Positions 50,627-60,818 of a DNA stretch of 64,000 bases are shown in pieces. The first letter of the stretch is position 1, and each line of letters starts with the position of its first letter. Under the pieces are notes generated by a model. That model was not told the DNA's origin. It made no database searches and saw only the letters and a list, made by a program, of their open reading frames with translations. This DNA comes from Zetaproteobacteria bacterium CG1_02_55_237 (GTDB lineage Bacteria > Pseudomonadota > Zetaproteobacteria > Mariprofundales > Mariprofundaceae). Made by a program: the position numbers and the translations under genes. The stretch spans positions 1 through 64,000 of the forward strand of contig MNXA01000009.1 in NCBI GenBank assembly GCA_001871195.1. The letters run 5' to 3'.

Positions 50627-51958
50627 TCAAGGGCTCTTGGATAAGACTGACGCAACCTCATTCATGGCATTCGTAATAACACGCAACTCCTTGGAATCAA
50701 CAATGAAAGGAGGCATGGTGTAAATCAGCTTGCCGAATGGACGTAACCATACGCCGAGCTCAACGAACATCGGCTGCACGAGCGCCATATCCACTGGTTC
50801 ACACATTTCAACAACACCGATGGCACCCAATACCCGCACATCACTCACCCCCGGCAAGGCCCGACAAGGCTCAAGCTCCCTTTTCAGTTGCGCCTCGATT
50901 TCTGCGACCCGCTGCTGCCATGGTGAAGCCAGCAGAAGATTGATACTGGCCAGCGCCACTGCACAGGCCAGCGGATTGGCCATGAAGGTCGGTCCGTGCA
51001 TAAGCACCGCTCCTTCCCCATTGGCATCAGCGTGCACGCCCTGTACCACCCGCGCTGTGGTCAACACAGCAGCCATGGTCATGTAACCACCGGTCAGCGC
51101 TTTGCCAACGCACATGATATCCGGCTCAATACCCGCGAACTCACAGGCAAACATGCGGCCTGTTCGCCCAAACCCCGTGGCAATTTCATCAAGGATTAGA
51201 AGTACGTCATTGGCATCGCAGAGGGTACGTACCCGGCGCAGGAACTCGGGCGCATAAAAACGCATGCCCCCTGCCCCCTGTACGATCGGTTCAAGGATAA
51301 CGGCCGCCAACTCACCCCTGTGCGTTTCAATTTTATCTCTGAAGTCAGCGATCTGGGCTTCATCCCCCCCTTTGGTATCCCAGTCTGCATCCGTGCATGC
51401 CGTCGGCGCATCAGCGAAAAGATGTTCGGGAAGCATCCTGGCAAACAGATGGTGCATGCCACTAACCGGATCACACACCCCCATCGCCCCGAAGGTGTCA
51501 CCATGATAACCATGGCGAATGGTCAGCAGACGGGATTTCTGTTCACACCCCTGCGCCTGCCAGAATTGCAGCGCCATCTTGATGGCCACCTCAACCGATA
51601 CCGAACCGGAATCGGCAAAAAATACATGCTGCATACAGTCCGGCGCTATCTCAAGAAGACGGGCTGCCAACCGGGCCGCCGGCTCATGCGTCAGGCCTCC
51701 GAACATCACATGCGACATCTTCTGCATTTGCGCCGTGGCAGCAGCATTGAGTTCGGGCACATTGTAGCCATGAATGGCACACCACCAGGAAGACATCCCG
51801 TCAATAAGTACGCGCCCGTCCTCAAGAAACAGCCGCACACCCTCAGCCCGCTGCACGGCAAACATCGGTGCTGGCGAAACCATCGAGGCATAGGGATGCC
51901 AGACATGTTTGCGCTCGAAATCCTGCCAGTCGTCACCCGCAATCTGCTGCAGTGTCAT
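50627..51958 (-). CDS. bioA: Adenosylmethionine-8-amino-7-oxononanoate aminotransferase
   Basis: From ATG 51958 the product has 443 residues and makes 7,8-diaminopelargonate in biotin synthesis, with PLP as cofactor. HVWHPYASM, DGMSSWWCAIHGYN, RHGYHGDTFGAMGVCDP, DEIATGFGRTGRMFA and the PLP lysine in CVGKALTGGYM follow BioA. An earlier in-frame start adds 16 residues of no family match. It is the last gene of leuS-lptE-holA-bioA, 4 bases from holA; no other bio gene is in the window. Confidence 0.94.
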   Translation of the reverse strand: MTLQQIAGDDWQDFERKHVWHPYASMVSPAPMFAVQRAEGVRLFLEDGRVLIDGMSSWWCAIHGYNVPELNAAATAQMQKMSHVMFGGLTHEPAARLAARLLEIAPDCMQHVFFADSGSVSVEVAIKMALQFWQAQGCEQKSRLLTIRHGYHGDTFGAMGVCDPVSGMHHLFARMLPEHLFADAPTACTDADWDTKGGDEAQIADFRDKIETHRGELAAVILEPIVQGAGGMRFYAPEFLRRVRTLCDANDVLLILDEIATGFGRTGRMFACEFAGIEPDIMCVGKALTGGYMTMAAVLTTARVVQGVHADANGEGAVLMHGPTFMANPLACAVALASINLLLASPWQQRVAEIEAQLKRELEPCRALPGVSDVRVLGAIGVVEMCEPVDMALVQPMFVELGVWLRPFGKLIYTMPPFIVDSKELRVITNAMNEVASVLSKSP

Positions 51959-51962
51959 GCCT

Positions 51963-52940
51963 TCACCCGGATACCAACTCAAGCACAAAACGCTCCAGCA
52001 CCACACCTTTCTGCTCCGTGCTGGCCCCCTTGAGCAGCATTTCCACCTGCATCATGCGCTGCATGGCGCGCATCAGTTCCTGCGGCTTCCAGTTCCTGGC
52101 CTCATGCGGCACAAGCTGTCGCGCCTCGCCGAATACGCCGGCATTCTGAGCTGCACTGCGCTTGTCGCTGGCTGCATACCAGACATACAGCAGGAGCTGT
52201 TGCAGGCGAATCGAAATCCAGCTCAGCACCTGCACCTCGGCCACCTGCTGTTCTCGCAGCAGGCCGCGCAGCAGACCGATGGCAGAAGGGGAACGTTCGG
52301 CGACAGCCCGGCACAAGGCCGACAAATCCCCCGGACTACGCTCACCAAGCAGATCTCCGACCACGTCGACGTTCAAGGTATTGCCTTCACCTGCATCAAA
52401 CAGGCGCAAGCGCTCGATGGCCTGACGTGTTGCCATGCGCATTCCCAGCAGGTGTTCGCTCATCATGGCCAAGGCTTCGTCACTTAACCTGAGCCCTGCA
52501 TCCTTTGCAAGTTGGGTCAACCAGCGGCCAAAAGCAGCTTCATCCATGCGTTCCAGCGTGCAACAGGCTACTTCGGGCAATGCGCTGATACGCTTGTGCA
52601 GGGCTTTTTTGCTGTCGATACCTGCAGCACAAATCACCAGACGCAGCCCGGCAGGCGGTTGTGCAGCCAGCTTTTCCAGTTGATCGATCTGATTGGGGCG
52701 TGCGCTGCCGGCATTGCGTACCATGGCATGGCAGCGGACTTCGCCGAATAATCCCGGTTGCAATTGCTGATGAATCAGCGCCAGTTCGTTGACATCGACA
52801 CGCAGCACCGTGCTGCCGTCGGCCCCCTCGGCGAGCAGTTGCTCAGCCGTTTCGAATACGCCGTCGCTGTCGTCGCCACTCAGATAGTAGCAGGCATGTG
52901 ATGCGGGAAGCAGCTTGGCGGCAGACAGGCGAAGCGACAT
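51963..52940 (-). CDS. holA: DNA polymerase III delta subunit
   Basis: The protein has 325 residues. It is the clamp-loader wrench that opens the sliding clamp. The typical start is ACYYLSGDDSDGVFETAEQLL, followed by a RecA-like domain without Walker A (as in delta) and LSDEALAMMSEHLLGMRMATRQAIERL in the middle domain. It lies between lptE and bioA, the usual lptE-holA neighbourhood of proteobacteria. Sequence conservation of HolA is low, but context makes the call safe. Confidence 0.92.
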   Translation of the reverse strand: MSLRLSAAKLLPASHACYYLSGDDSDGVFETAEQLLAEGADGSTVLRVDVNELALIHQQLQPGLFGEVRCHAMVRNAGSARPNQIDQLEKLAAQPPAGLRLVICAAGIDSKKALHKRISALPEVACCTLERMDEAAFGRWLTQLAKDAGLRLSDEALAMMSEHLLGMRMATRQAIERLRLFDAGEGNTLNVDVVGDLLGERSPGDLSALCRAVAERSPSAIGLLRGLLREQQVAEVQVLSWISIRLQQLLLYVWYAASDKRSAAQNAGVFGEARQLVPHEARNWKPQELMRAMQRMMQVEMLLKGASTEQKGVVLERFVLELVSG

Positions 52941-52956
52941 CGTGCCTATAAGCCTG

Positions 52957-53448
52957 TTAAAACCCGGAAGAAAGCTTGAGCCAGGCCTGCCTCATCCATT
53001 GCGTCTCAAGATCGGAGCGAATACGAGTCTTGGCCGATTCGATGGTTGTCGGACCGCCACTTACGTCAATATCTTCATAGGACGATATCGCACCACTGTT
53101 CCATATCCTCTCGCCGTTCTGCCAAAGACTGACTTCACCGCTTAAGGTCATGCGGTCTACAGTAACGATACCACTGGTATCGTAAGTAATCGGTGTCAGT
53201 GATTCACTGAGTCTGCCGAGACGCAATTCAGCGCCGGCTTCTTTTTCCGAAGCTGCGGGAATCACCTCGTAGGTGGCATTGTCACGCAAATAGGCTATCC
53301 AGTTGCTGATAAATTGGTCGCTATGATCGTTACCAATCACGCGCACCACGTCTACATCGGCTGGCACCACACCGCGCCCCATGCCCATCAGGTGATATCC
53401 GCAAGATGAAAGCATCAGGCAGAGTGACAACACAATCAGGCGCTTCAT
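52957..53448 (-). CDS. lptE: LPS-assembly lipoprotein LptE
   Basis: From ATG 53448 the product has 163 residues. The lipoprotein signal ends MLSSC, followed by GYHLMGMGRGVVPADVDVVRV, the LptE start. LptE plugs the LptD barrel that inserts lipopolysaccharide into the outer membrane. The leuS stop and lptE start share ATGA, and holA follows at 16 bases, as in many proteobacteria. Confidence 0.9.
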   Translation of the reverse strand: MKRLIVLSLCLMLSSCGYHLMGMGRGVVPADVDVVRVIGNDHSDQFISNWIAYLRDNATYEVIPAASEKEAGAELRLGRLSESLTPITYDTSGIVTVDRMTLSGEVSLWQNGERIWNSGAISSYEDIDVSGGPTTIESAKTRIRSDLETQWMRQAWLKLSSGF

Positions 53449-55907
53449 GCCGGACGCACCACAATATTGAGCAGGCGACCCGGAACCAGCACCACCTTGA
53501 CGATTTGCATGCCATCCATCCATTTCGCGATACTGGCATCGGATTGGGCCAGTGCCAATGCATCATCCTGGGAAGCATCCTTGGCGAGGATAATCTCGCC
53601 ACGCTTCTTGCCCTGCACCTGCACCACCAGTGTAATCTCATCCTGCACCAATGCAGTTTCATCCACCTTGGGCCAGCCGGCCACGACGGCCACCTGATCC
53701 ATACCCAGTTTCTCTGCAAATTCGCAGGCAAAGTGCGGCACAAACGGCGCAAGCATGGTCGCCAGGGCCTCGACACCTTCACGATAAACAGCCTTGCCCA
53801 CGGCACACCTTATCTGGAAATCCTGTAATGCATTGGCCAGTTCCATCAGGGCAGCAATGGCAACATTAAAGGCAAAGCCATGCTCAAAGGCATGAGTGAC
53901 GCGCTGAATCGTGGTGTGAATGGTGAAGCGCAATGCCTTCACAGCTGCAGCATCCTCATCACCACCCGTTTCGGCATCCAGCTTCTCAAGCAAGCGCCAA
54001 ACGCGTTTCAGGAAGCGGTAGCCGCCCTCGACACCGGCATCGTTCCACTCAAGCTCCTTCTCGGGCGGTGCGGCAAACAGGGTGAACAGGCGTGCCGTAT
54101 CGGCTCCGAATCTTTCGATAATCGCCTTCGGATCAACCGTGTTGCCCTTGGATTTGGACATCTTGCTGCCGTCCTTAAGTACCATACCCTGGGTCAGCAG
54201 ATTGATGAAGGGTTCGTCCCCGCCCTGCTCGGAGGTAAACAGGCCGGCATCGCGCATCAGCTTATGATAGAAACGGGCATAAAGCAGATGCAGCACAGCA
54301 TGCTCCACACCGCCGATGTACTGATCCACAGGCGCCCAGCGCTCAATAGCAGCGCTATCAAGCATGGCCTCATTACTGCGCGGAGAGGTATAGCGACTCA
54401 TGTACCAGGATGATTCCATAAAGGTATCGAAGGTATCCAGCTCGCGCCGGGCGGGCTTGCCGCAAGTCGGACAATCGGCATGCACAAAGGCTTCGCATTG
54501 ACTCAAAGGCGAGGCGCCGCCTGTCGGTTGCAGATCGGTCGGTAATTCAACCGGTAGCTGATCATCCGGTACGGGGACAGCACCACAATCCTCGCAGTGG
54601 ATCACCGGAATCGGCGCGCCCCAGTATCGCTGCCGAGATACCAGCCAGTCGCGCAGGCGGTACTGAACACGCTCACTACCCTTACCCTGCTTGCTCAGGT
54701 GTTCGGTAATTGCCTGTTTGGCGGTGACAGAGTCAAGTCCGTCGAAATCTGCAGAGTTGATCAACACACCCTGTTCAGTGAATGCTGTTGACTCGATATC
54801 CCAATCACCCTCTGTGGGCCTGATAACCTGCCTGATCGGCAGATCGTATTTCTTGGCAAAGGCATAATCGCGCTCATCATGAGCCGGCACGCTCATCACT
54901 GCACCCGTGCCATATCCCATCAACACAAAGTTGGCGACCCACACCGGAACTAGGCCCCCGGTGATTGGATGCACGGCATTGAAACCGGTCGGCATGCCCT
55001 TCTTTTCCATCGTTTCGACGTCGGCTTCCTTGGTGGACATCTTGCTGCACTCGGTAATGAATGCGGCCAACTCAGCATTGCTCTCCGCCGCCTTCTTCGC
55101 CAGCGGATGACCAGCCGCAACCGCCATATAAGTCACACCCATCAGCGTATCCGGTCGGGTGGTAAAGATATCCAGGGTCTCATCGGAGCTTTCAAGCCCG
55201 AAGGAAACTTCGGCGCCGGTCGATTTACCGATCCAGTTGCGCTGCATGCCGACTACTTTCTCGGGCCAGCCATCCAGCTTATCCAGATCGGCCAACAGCT
55301 CCTCTGCATAGGCAGTGATCTTGATAAACCATTGTTTCAGATTCTTGCGCACCACCGGCGTATCGCAGCGCCAGCAAACGCCATCCACCACCTGTTCATT
55401 GGCCAGCACCGTATGGCATGGATCGCACCAGTTCACCTCGGCATTGGATTGATAAGCCAGCCCCTTCTGCATGAGCCGGGTAAAGAGCCACTGTTCCCAG
55501 CGGTAGTATTCAGGTCTGCAGGTGGCAATTTCACGGCTCCAGTCGTAAGACAAACCCAGCCTTTTGAGCTGTTCACGCATCTGGTCGATATTGGCATAGG
55601 TCCACTCTGCCGGCGGACGGTTGTTTTTGATGGCCGCATTTTCAGCAGGCAGGCCGAAGGCATCCCAACCGATGGGATGCAACACATTGAAGCCCTGCAT
55701 GCGCTTGTAGCGCGCCACCGCGTCGCCAAGGCAGTAATTGCGCACATGCCCCATATGCAGATTGCCGGAGGGGTACGGAAACATCACCAGACAGTAGTAT
55801 TTCGGACGCTGATCCTGTGCATCATCCGAGGCTGCATCGATGCCGGACATCTCCCAGCGCTGCTGCCATTTCTGCTCTATTTCCTGTGCTTCGTAACGTT
55901 CTTCCAC
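53445..55907 (-). CDS. leuS: Leucyl-tRNA synthetase
   Basis: The product has 820 residues. It is a class I synthetase with the HIGH-type motif HMGHVRNY near 52 and KMSKSKGNT near 580. Between them lies the CP1 editing domain (TTRPDTLMGVTYMAVA, MSVPAHDERDY), and a C4 zinc site CEDCGA...CPTCGKPA sits near 430-475. The C-terminal tRNA-binding end VQVQGKKRGEI is intact. It is the first gene of the operon; no T-box or other leader is seen upstream. Confidence 0.96.
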   Translation of the reverse strand: MEERYEAQEIEQKWQQRWEMSGIDAASDDAQDQRPKYYCLVMFPYPSGNLHMGHVRNYCLGDAVARYKRMQGFNVLHPIGWDAFGLPAENAAIKNNRPPAEWTYANIDQMREQLKRLGLSYDWSREIATCRPEYYRWEQWLFTRLMQKGLAYQSNAEVNWCDPCHTVLANEQVVDGVCWRCDTPVVRKNLKQWFIKITAYAEELLADLDKLDGWPEKVVGMQRNWIGKSTGAEVSFGLESSDETLDIFTTRPDTLMGVTYMAVAAGHPLAKKAAESNAELAAFITECSKMSTKEADVETMEKKGMPTGFNAVHPITGGLVPVWVANFVLMGYGTGAVMSVPAHDERDYAFAKKYDLPIRQVIRPTEGDWDIESTAFTEQGVLINSADFDGLDSVTAKQAITEHLSKQGKGSERVQYRLRDWLVSRQRYWGAPIPVIHCEDCGAVPVPDDQLPVELPTDLQPTGGASPLSQCEAFVHADCPTCGKPARRELDTFDTFMESSWYMSRYTSPRSNEAMLDSAAIERWAPVDQYIGGVEHAVLHLLYARFYHKLMRDAGLFTSEQGGDEPFINLLTQGMVLKDGSKMSKSKGNTVDPKAIIERFGADTARLFTLFAAPPEKELEWNDAGVEGGYRFLKRVWRLLEKLDAETGGDEDAAAVKALRFTIHTTIQRVTHAFEHGFAFNVAIAALMELANALQDFQIRCAVGKAVYREGVEALATMLAPFVPHFACEFAEKLGMDQVAVVAGWPKVDETALVQDEITLVVQVQGKKRGEIILAKDASQDDALALAQSDASIAKWMDGMQIVKVVLVPGRLLNIVVRPA

Positions 55908-56071
55908 CGCTCATTGCTCCTGACTTTTCTTGGCTTGCGCATCATGCTGGCATCGACCTCGAATGAAAAGGGGCAGGCGGACAGGAAAGATGCCGGCGAG
56001 TGTAGAGATTTCCCAGTGCAAGCCTGTGCGGCATATCCTAATGTTGCAGCCATGCGATGGCTGAGCACACG

Positions 56072-56242
56072 ATGAGCACCAAACTGCTGATCCTCGATCT
56101 GGACGAAACCCTGTTTCACGCCTGCGAAAAACTGCTGCTTCTGATGCCTTATCTGGAACAACTAAAGGAGGCAGACAACATCCGTAGGATGGAAAAGCGA
56201 AGCTGGCGAAGAGGAACTCCCGGAGCACCATCCATCGATTAA
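56072..56242 (+). pseudogene. HAD (NLI-interacting-factor type) phosphatase, internally deleted
   Basis: The frame begins MSTKLLILDLDETLFHA, the nucleophile motif of NIF/FCP1-like HAD phosphatases. It then jumps directly to EKLLLLMPYLEQL and ADNIRRMEKRSWRR, which is the C-terminal end of that family. The middle of the protein, roughly 100 or more residues with the remaining catalytic motifs, is gone. A second, diverged copy of the same C-terminal end is found beyond the efflux operon at 61183. It is not expected to be active. Confidence 0.7.
56126..56208 (+). repeat. Direct repeat of HAD-gene 3' end, left copy
   Basis: These 83 bases match 61183-61265 at 70 positions, same orientation and same reading frame. 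The two copies bracket the efflux operon, 5057 bases apart. Confidence 0.88.
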
Positions 56243-56430
56243 AACACATCGGCACGGGTCACGATGCGCATTTGCTTTCATCAGCTTATAGAACATTTCA
56301 ACCAACATCGTAATACCCGTATCTAAACTAGGCGTTCAGATTCACTTCAGCTTGGTTTACTATCATGACTCCGCTTCGGAATTTACCAGGGCTTTTGAGA
56401 AGTCATATTCTACTCTTCAAGGGGAAAGAA
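56243..56430. promoter_or_regulatory. Presumed promoter region of the efflux operon
   Basis: This 188-base gap is AT-richer than its flanks and leads into the efflux operon. No named operator is recognised. An in-frame ATG at 56365 precedes the chosen start of the first gene but lacks a ribosome binding site. Confidence 0.3.
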
Positions 56431-57714
56431 ATGATCATAAAATTCGGCGATTTTGGCTGGCGCCTGCTGCAAATAATTGCGATTCTTTTGTTGGCCGGTC
56501 AACCGGCCAGTGCAACGGAAACGTGGACGCTGGCAAAAAGCGTGCAGCGCGCCATGGACGTCGCACCGGAACAACAGGAAGCGCTTGCCGGCATTGCCGT
56601 CCGCCAGAGTGAACTCAACCAGTCCACCAAGTGGCCCAACCCGACTGTCAGCCTGCGTGCCCAGAACCGGCTCGGCTTGCAGGACGGGCGGGGAGGCTAT
56701 AACGTCGATCAGTTGATCATCAACCAGCCCTTACCTTTATTGCGCCTGCAAAAGCAAGAGGCCGTTGCCGCCAAGCAGCTATCGGCAGAACAAGCTCTGG
56801 CCGATCAGTCCCGGTTGACCCTGCAATATGACATCTCCCGCTTCTACTATGCGCTTCTTCTCAGCCACGAAAAGCTTCTCCTTGCTGAACAGCGACAGCG
56901 CTTTACCCACAGTATCCAGCAGGCCCAGTCTCGCCGCACCACCCCGGTCATTCAGTACATCAATCCGCTGGATCGCCATCGCATCGAACTGCTCGATGAG
57001 ATGGCAGGACGAGCTCTGCTCAATGCCAGAACCGTGTTCACCGACACCCTGCACATGTTTCGCCTGCGCCTGGAGTTACCTGATCAGGAAAGTGTCGACT
57101 TGCCTGATCTGCAACCCGCGCCCGCCCCGCGACCATTGACCACATTGCGGCAGAGGCTGAAGAAATCGTCGGCTTCGCTGAAACAATTGCATTATCAGGT
57201 AGAAGCAACACAGGCTGGCGTCGATCTTGAAAGGTTCAGAAAATACGGTGATCCTGTAGTAAGCCTGATTCACGAACGAGACGTTCTGGCCGGTCGGCGC
57301 CAGAACTTCAACGGCATCATGATCAGTGTGCCGGTACCGCTATGGGACTACAATCAAGCCAATGTCGCCCGTGCAGAAGCTGAAGTCATGCGCAATAAGT
57401 CGCGCCTACGGATCACCCAGCGCAATCTCCATGCACAGCTTGAACAAAGCTATCTAAACCTGTCCCAGTTGCTCGAACAGTTGCGCTCCATCAACAAACG
57501 CATGCTTGAACCCGCCGAAAAGCTGTTGGCACTGACCCGCCAAAGCTACGCCGTCGGAGAAGTAAACAGCCTGAACCTGATTGATGCCTATAATACTTAT
57601 TTCGATACCCGCAACAGCGCTCTAGACATGATGTTCCAGTCGCAAATTGCCGCCGTCGACCTGCACATGGCCGTCGGCGATCCGCTGCTTGCTCAGGCAG
57701 AGGTGCAGCCATGA
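56431..57714 (+). CDS. Outer-membrane efflux factor (TolC/CusC family)
   Basis: From ATG 56431 (AGGGGAAAG upstream) the product has 427 residues. A signal peptide ending in ASATETWTL leads to the paired OMF helical repeats: NQSTKWPNPTVSLRAQ with QPLPLLRLQKQE, and later IMISVPVPLWDYNQANVARAEAEV. Such proteins form the trimeric exit duct for RND pumps. No lipobox is seen, unlike CusC. The stop overlaps the pump start (ATGA), so the two are co-translated. Confidence 0.85.
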   Translation: MIIKFGDFGWRLLQIIAILLLAGQPASATETWTLAKSVQRAMDVAPEQQEALAGIAVRQSELNQSTKWPNPTVSLRAQNRLGLQDGRGGYNVDQLIINQPLPLLRLQKQEAVAAKQLSAEQALADQSRLTLQYDISRFYYALLLSHEKLLLAEQRQRFTHSIQQAQSRRTTPVIQYINPLDRHRIELLDEMAGRALLNARTVFTDTLHMFRLRLELPDQESVDLPDLQPAPAPRPLTTLRQRLKKSSASLKQLHYQVEATQAGVDLERFRKYGDPVVSLIHERDVLAGRRQNFNGIMISVPVPLWDYNQANVARAEAEVMRNKSRLRITQRNLHAQLEQSYLNLSQLLEQLRSINKRMLEPAEKLLALTRQSYAVGEVNSLNLIDAYNTYFDTRNSALDMMFQSQIAAVDLHMAVGDPLLAQAEVQP

Positions 57715-60700
57715 TCGCCGCACTGGTTCGCTTTTCCCTGATTCAGCGGCTGATGCTTATGCTGTTGGCCGTGGCATTGACTGCAACCGGCATCGTGGCA
57801 TTCCAGAACCTGCCGATCGATGCCTTTCCGGATGTTTCGTCGCCACAGGTGCGCATTATCGCCAAGGCGCCGGGCATGGCTCCTGAAGAGGTCGAAAGCA
57901 GGATCACCTTCCCGATCGAAATCGAGATGCAGGGCTTGCCGAACTATACGGTTCTGCGTTCGACAACCAAGAATGGCCTGTCCAGCATCGTGATCGATTT
58001 CAAGGAAGGAACCGATATCTTCTGGGCGCGCCAACAGGTTACCGAGCGTCTCACCCAAGTCTGGAACAGCCTTCCTGCCGGCGTTCAGGGAGGTCTGGCG
58101 CCCATCACGACCCCTCTGGGCGACATCTTCATGTATCGCATCTCCGGCAAGGACTACAGCAACCGCGAACTGCGCAGCCTGCAGGATTGGGTCATCCGTC
58201 CCCGCCTGAGGACCGTCCCCGGTATCGCCGACATCAATTCGCTTGGTGGCGAGGTGCGCGCCTATCATGTAACCCCCGATCCTGAAAAGCTGATGGCCAA
58301 TGGCGTGGGCCTGAACGAACTGCAGGCCGCCCTGACACAGAACAACCGCAATGCAGGCGGCGACCGCATTGATATGCAGTCCGGCATCTTTTATGTGCGT
58401 AGTATCGGACAGATTCATGACATCGAGGACATCAGGAATATCACCCTCGCAACACGCCACGGCAAGCCGATTCATATCCGCGACATTGCCAAGGTCGAAC
58501 TCGGCGCCCTGACCCGCTACGGTGCCGTCACGGCCGACGGCGAGGGTGAAATTGTCACCGGCCTGGCACTTCTGGCCCGCGATGCCAACAGCCGAACCGC
58601 CATCAAGGGGCTCAAACAGGAACTAGCCTCCCTGCAGCATATCCTTCCGGAAGGCATCACCATCACACCGTTTTATGACCGCAGCGAGCTTGTCACCAAG
58701 GCAGTGTGGACTGTTCAGAAGGCATTGGGCGAAGCGGTGGTGCTGGTCCTGCTGGTGCTGATCATTATGCTCGGCGATCTGCGCAGTGCCCTGACCGTTG
58801 CCCTGATCCTGCCGCTATCCGTACTGTTTACCTTCACGCTGATGTATCTCTTCGGCATCAGCGCCAATCTTATGTCGCTGGGTGGACTGGCCATCGCTAT
58901 CGGCATCCTCGTCGATGCCGCCGTGGTGGTGGTCGAAAACATCCACTCCCGCCTCTCCCAAAATATCCGCGGCGTGGACAAGCTGCATGTGATCTATCGT
59001 GCCGTTCTGGAAGTGGCGACCCCGGTTATCGCAGGCATCAGCATTATCATTCTCGTCTTTCTGCCCCTGTTCAGTCTCTCCGGGCTGGAAGGCAAGATGT
59101 TCAAACCCTTGGCCATTACCATTTCATTCGCCCTGGTCAGCTCCCTGGTCCTGTCGCTGACGATCATCCCCGTGCTGGCAAGTATCATCATGAAGCATCG
59201 CGCGGGGCAGGATTCCGAACATGAACAGGATGGATGGATGGTCCGTCAACTCAAGGGCCTGTATCGGCCGCTCATGCTCCTGACGCTGCGTTATCGCGTG
59301 GCGGCACTCGCCATCGCCCTGTCTGCGTTGCTTGGTGCCGGCCTGTTGTTCCCCAAGATCGGCAAGGAGTTCATGCCGGTGATGGATGAAGGAACCACCG
59401 TGGTCATTGTGGAGAAAGATTCGAACATCACGCTGGCCGATTCCCTGGCCATGGATAACCCAATCCAGAAAGCACTCATGGAAGTGCCGGAGGTCACCGG
59501 TGTCGTGTCGCGTACCGGTGCCGACGAGTTGCGCATGGACCCGATGGGCCTCTACCAGACGGATAACTTCCTGATCACCAAGCCGCGCGAGCAATGGACC
59601 CGCCCCGTGAGCGAATTCCAGGACGACCTGCGCAGCAAGCTGCAGCGCTTCGAGCATATCCAGTTCGCCTTCACGCAACCCATCGACATGCGCGTTTCGG
59701 AAATGCTGACCGGCGTCCGCGCCGCCATGGCCATCAAACTCTACGGCGATGACCTGAATACCCTTGAACACCTTTCGGCACAAATCGAGAAGGTTCTTTC
59801 CACGATCCCCGGTGCAGTGGACATCTTCCGCAGCCGACTCTCCGGCCAGAATTACCTGCAGATCGACATGAAAACTGATCGTATGGCGCTTTACGGCATC
59901 AATGCCGAGGACATCAACCGGGTTATCGAAACGGCCGTCGCCGGCCAGGTGATGACCGAAGTCATCGAAGGCAACCGCCGTGCCGGCATCCTGCTGCGTT
60001 TTCCGGAGGCTGCACGCAACTCGCCGAAGGCAATCGGAGACTTGCTAGTTGAAACCCCCAGTCGCGCCAAGGTGCCGTTGCACCTGCTGGCCGACATTCA
60101 GCCGACCAAGGGCCCAGTGGAGATCAATCGCCAGTCGGCACAACGCCAGGTGGTCATTCAGGCCAACGTCAAGGGACGCGACGTGGTCGGCTTCGTCAAC
60201 GAAGTCCAGAATGCCATCGCCGCGAATGTTAAATTTCCCGCCGGCTATTTCGTTACCTATGGCGGTCAGTTTGAAAACCAGCAGCGTGCCGCAGCCCGGC
60301 TGGCACTGGTTGTTCCGGTATCCATCGTGCTGATCTTCCTGATGCTCTTCCTCACATTCCGTTCCATGCGGCAGGCGGGACTGATCCTGCTAAACATCCC
60401 GTTTGCCATGATCGGCGGTGTTGTCAGCCTCTACCTTTCGGGACTTTATCTCTCCGTGCCCGCCTCTGTCGGGTTCATCACCCTGTTCGGCGTCGCTGTG
60501 CTCAACGGTGTGGTCATGGTCAGCTACTTCAACCAGTTGCGCGAGTCGGGTTACAACGTCGCCGATGCAGTACGATCCGGCGCCGAACGACGTCTTCGCC
60601 CCGTCTTGATGACCGCCATGATCGCCAGCCTTGGCCTGTTGCCGCTGCTCACCGCCACGGGTATCGGCTCGGAGCTTCAACGCCCGCTTGCCGTCGTGGT

Positions 60701-60818
60701 CATCGGTGGCTTGGTCACTTCGACCCTGCTGACCCTGCTTTTACTGCCCATGCTTTATGACTGGATCGAAGGACGTTGCGAACGCAGCTTGCAAGCTGAC
60801 AAGGAGGTTCGGACATGA
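57711..60818 (+). CDS. RND efflux pump, heavy-metal type (CusA/CzcA-like)
   Basis: The product has 1035 residues. It has the RND plan of a first helix, a large periplasmic domain, helices 2-6, a second periplasmic domain and helices 8-12. PIDAFPDVSSPQVRI and GMAPEEVESRITFPIE near the start are typical of the HME (metal) branch. The proton-relay helix 4 reads IAIGILVDAAVVVVENI, with one Asp where CusA-type pumps have the DD/E pattern. The metal cannot be told from sequence here. It is flanked by the outer-membrane factor before it and the P-II-like gene after it, with overlaps on both sides and no adaptor gene. Confidence 0.92.
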   Translation: MIAALVRFSLIQRLMLMLLAVALTATGIVAFQNLPIDAFPDVSSPQVRIIAKAPGMAPEEVESRITFPIEIEMQGLPNYTVLRSTTKNGLSSIVIDFKEGTDIFWARQQVTERLTQVWNSLPAGVQGGLAPITTPLGDIFMYRISGKDYSNRELRSLQDWVIRPRLRTVPGIADINSLGGEVRAYHVTPDPEKLMANGVGLNELQAALTQNNRNAGGDRIDMQSGIFYVRSIGQIHDIEDIRNITLATRHGKPIHIRDIAKVELGALTRYGAVTADGEGEIVTGLALLARDANSRTAIKGLKQELASLQHILPEGITITPFYDRSELVTKAVWTVQKALGEAVVLVLLVLIIMLGDLRSALTVALILPLSVLFTFTLMYLFGISANLMSLGGLAIAIGILVDAAVVVVENIHSRLSQNIRGVDKLHVIYRAVLEVATPVIAGISIIILVFLPLFSLSGLEGKMFKPLAITISFALVSSLVLSLTIIPVLASIIMKHRAGQDSEHEQDGWMVRQLKGLYRPLMLLTLRYRVAALAIALSALLGAGLLFPKIGKEFMPVMDEGTTVVIVEKDSNITLADSLAMDNPIQKALMEVPEVTGVVSRTGADELRMDPMGLYQTDNFLITKPREQWTRPVSEFQDDLRSKLQRFEHIQFAFTQPIDMRVSEMLTGVRAAMAIKLYGDDLNTLEHLSAQIEKVLSTIPGAVDIFRSRLSGQNYLQIDMKTDRMALYGINAEDINRVIETAVAGQVMTEVIEGNRRAGILLRFPEAARNSPKAIGDLLVETPSRAKVPLHLLADIQPTKGPVEINRQSAQRQVVIQANVKGRDVVGFVNEVQNAIAANVKFPAGYFVTYGGQFENQQRAAARLALVVPVSIVLIFLMLFLTFRSMRQAGLILLNIPFAMIGGVVSLYLSGLYLSVPASVGFITLFGVAVLNGVVMVSYFNQLRESGYNVADAVRSGAERRLRPVLMTAMIASLGLLPLLTATGIGSELQRPLAVVVIGGLVTSTLLTLLLLPMLYDWIEGRCERSLQADKEVRT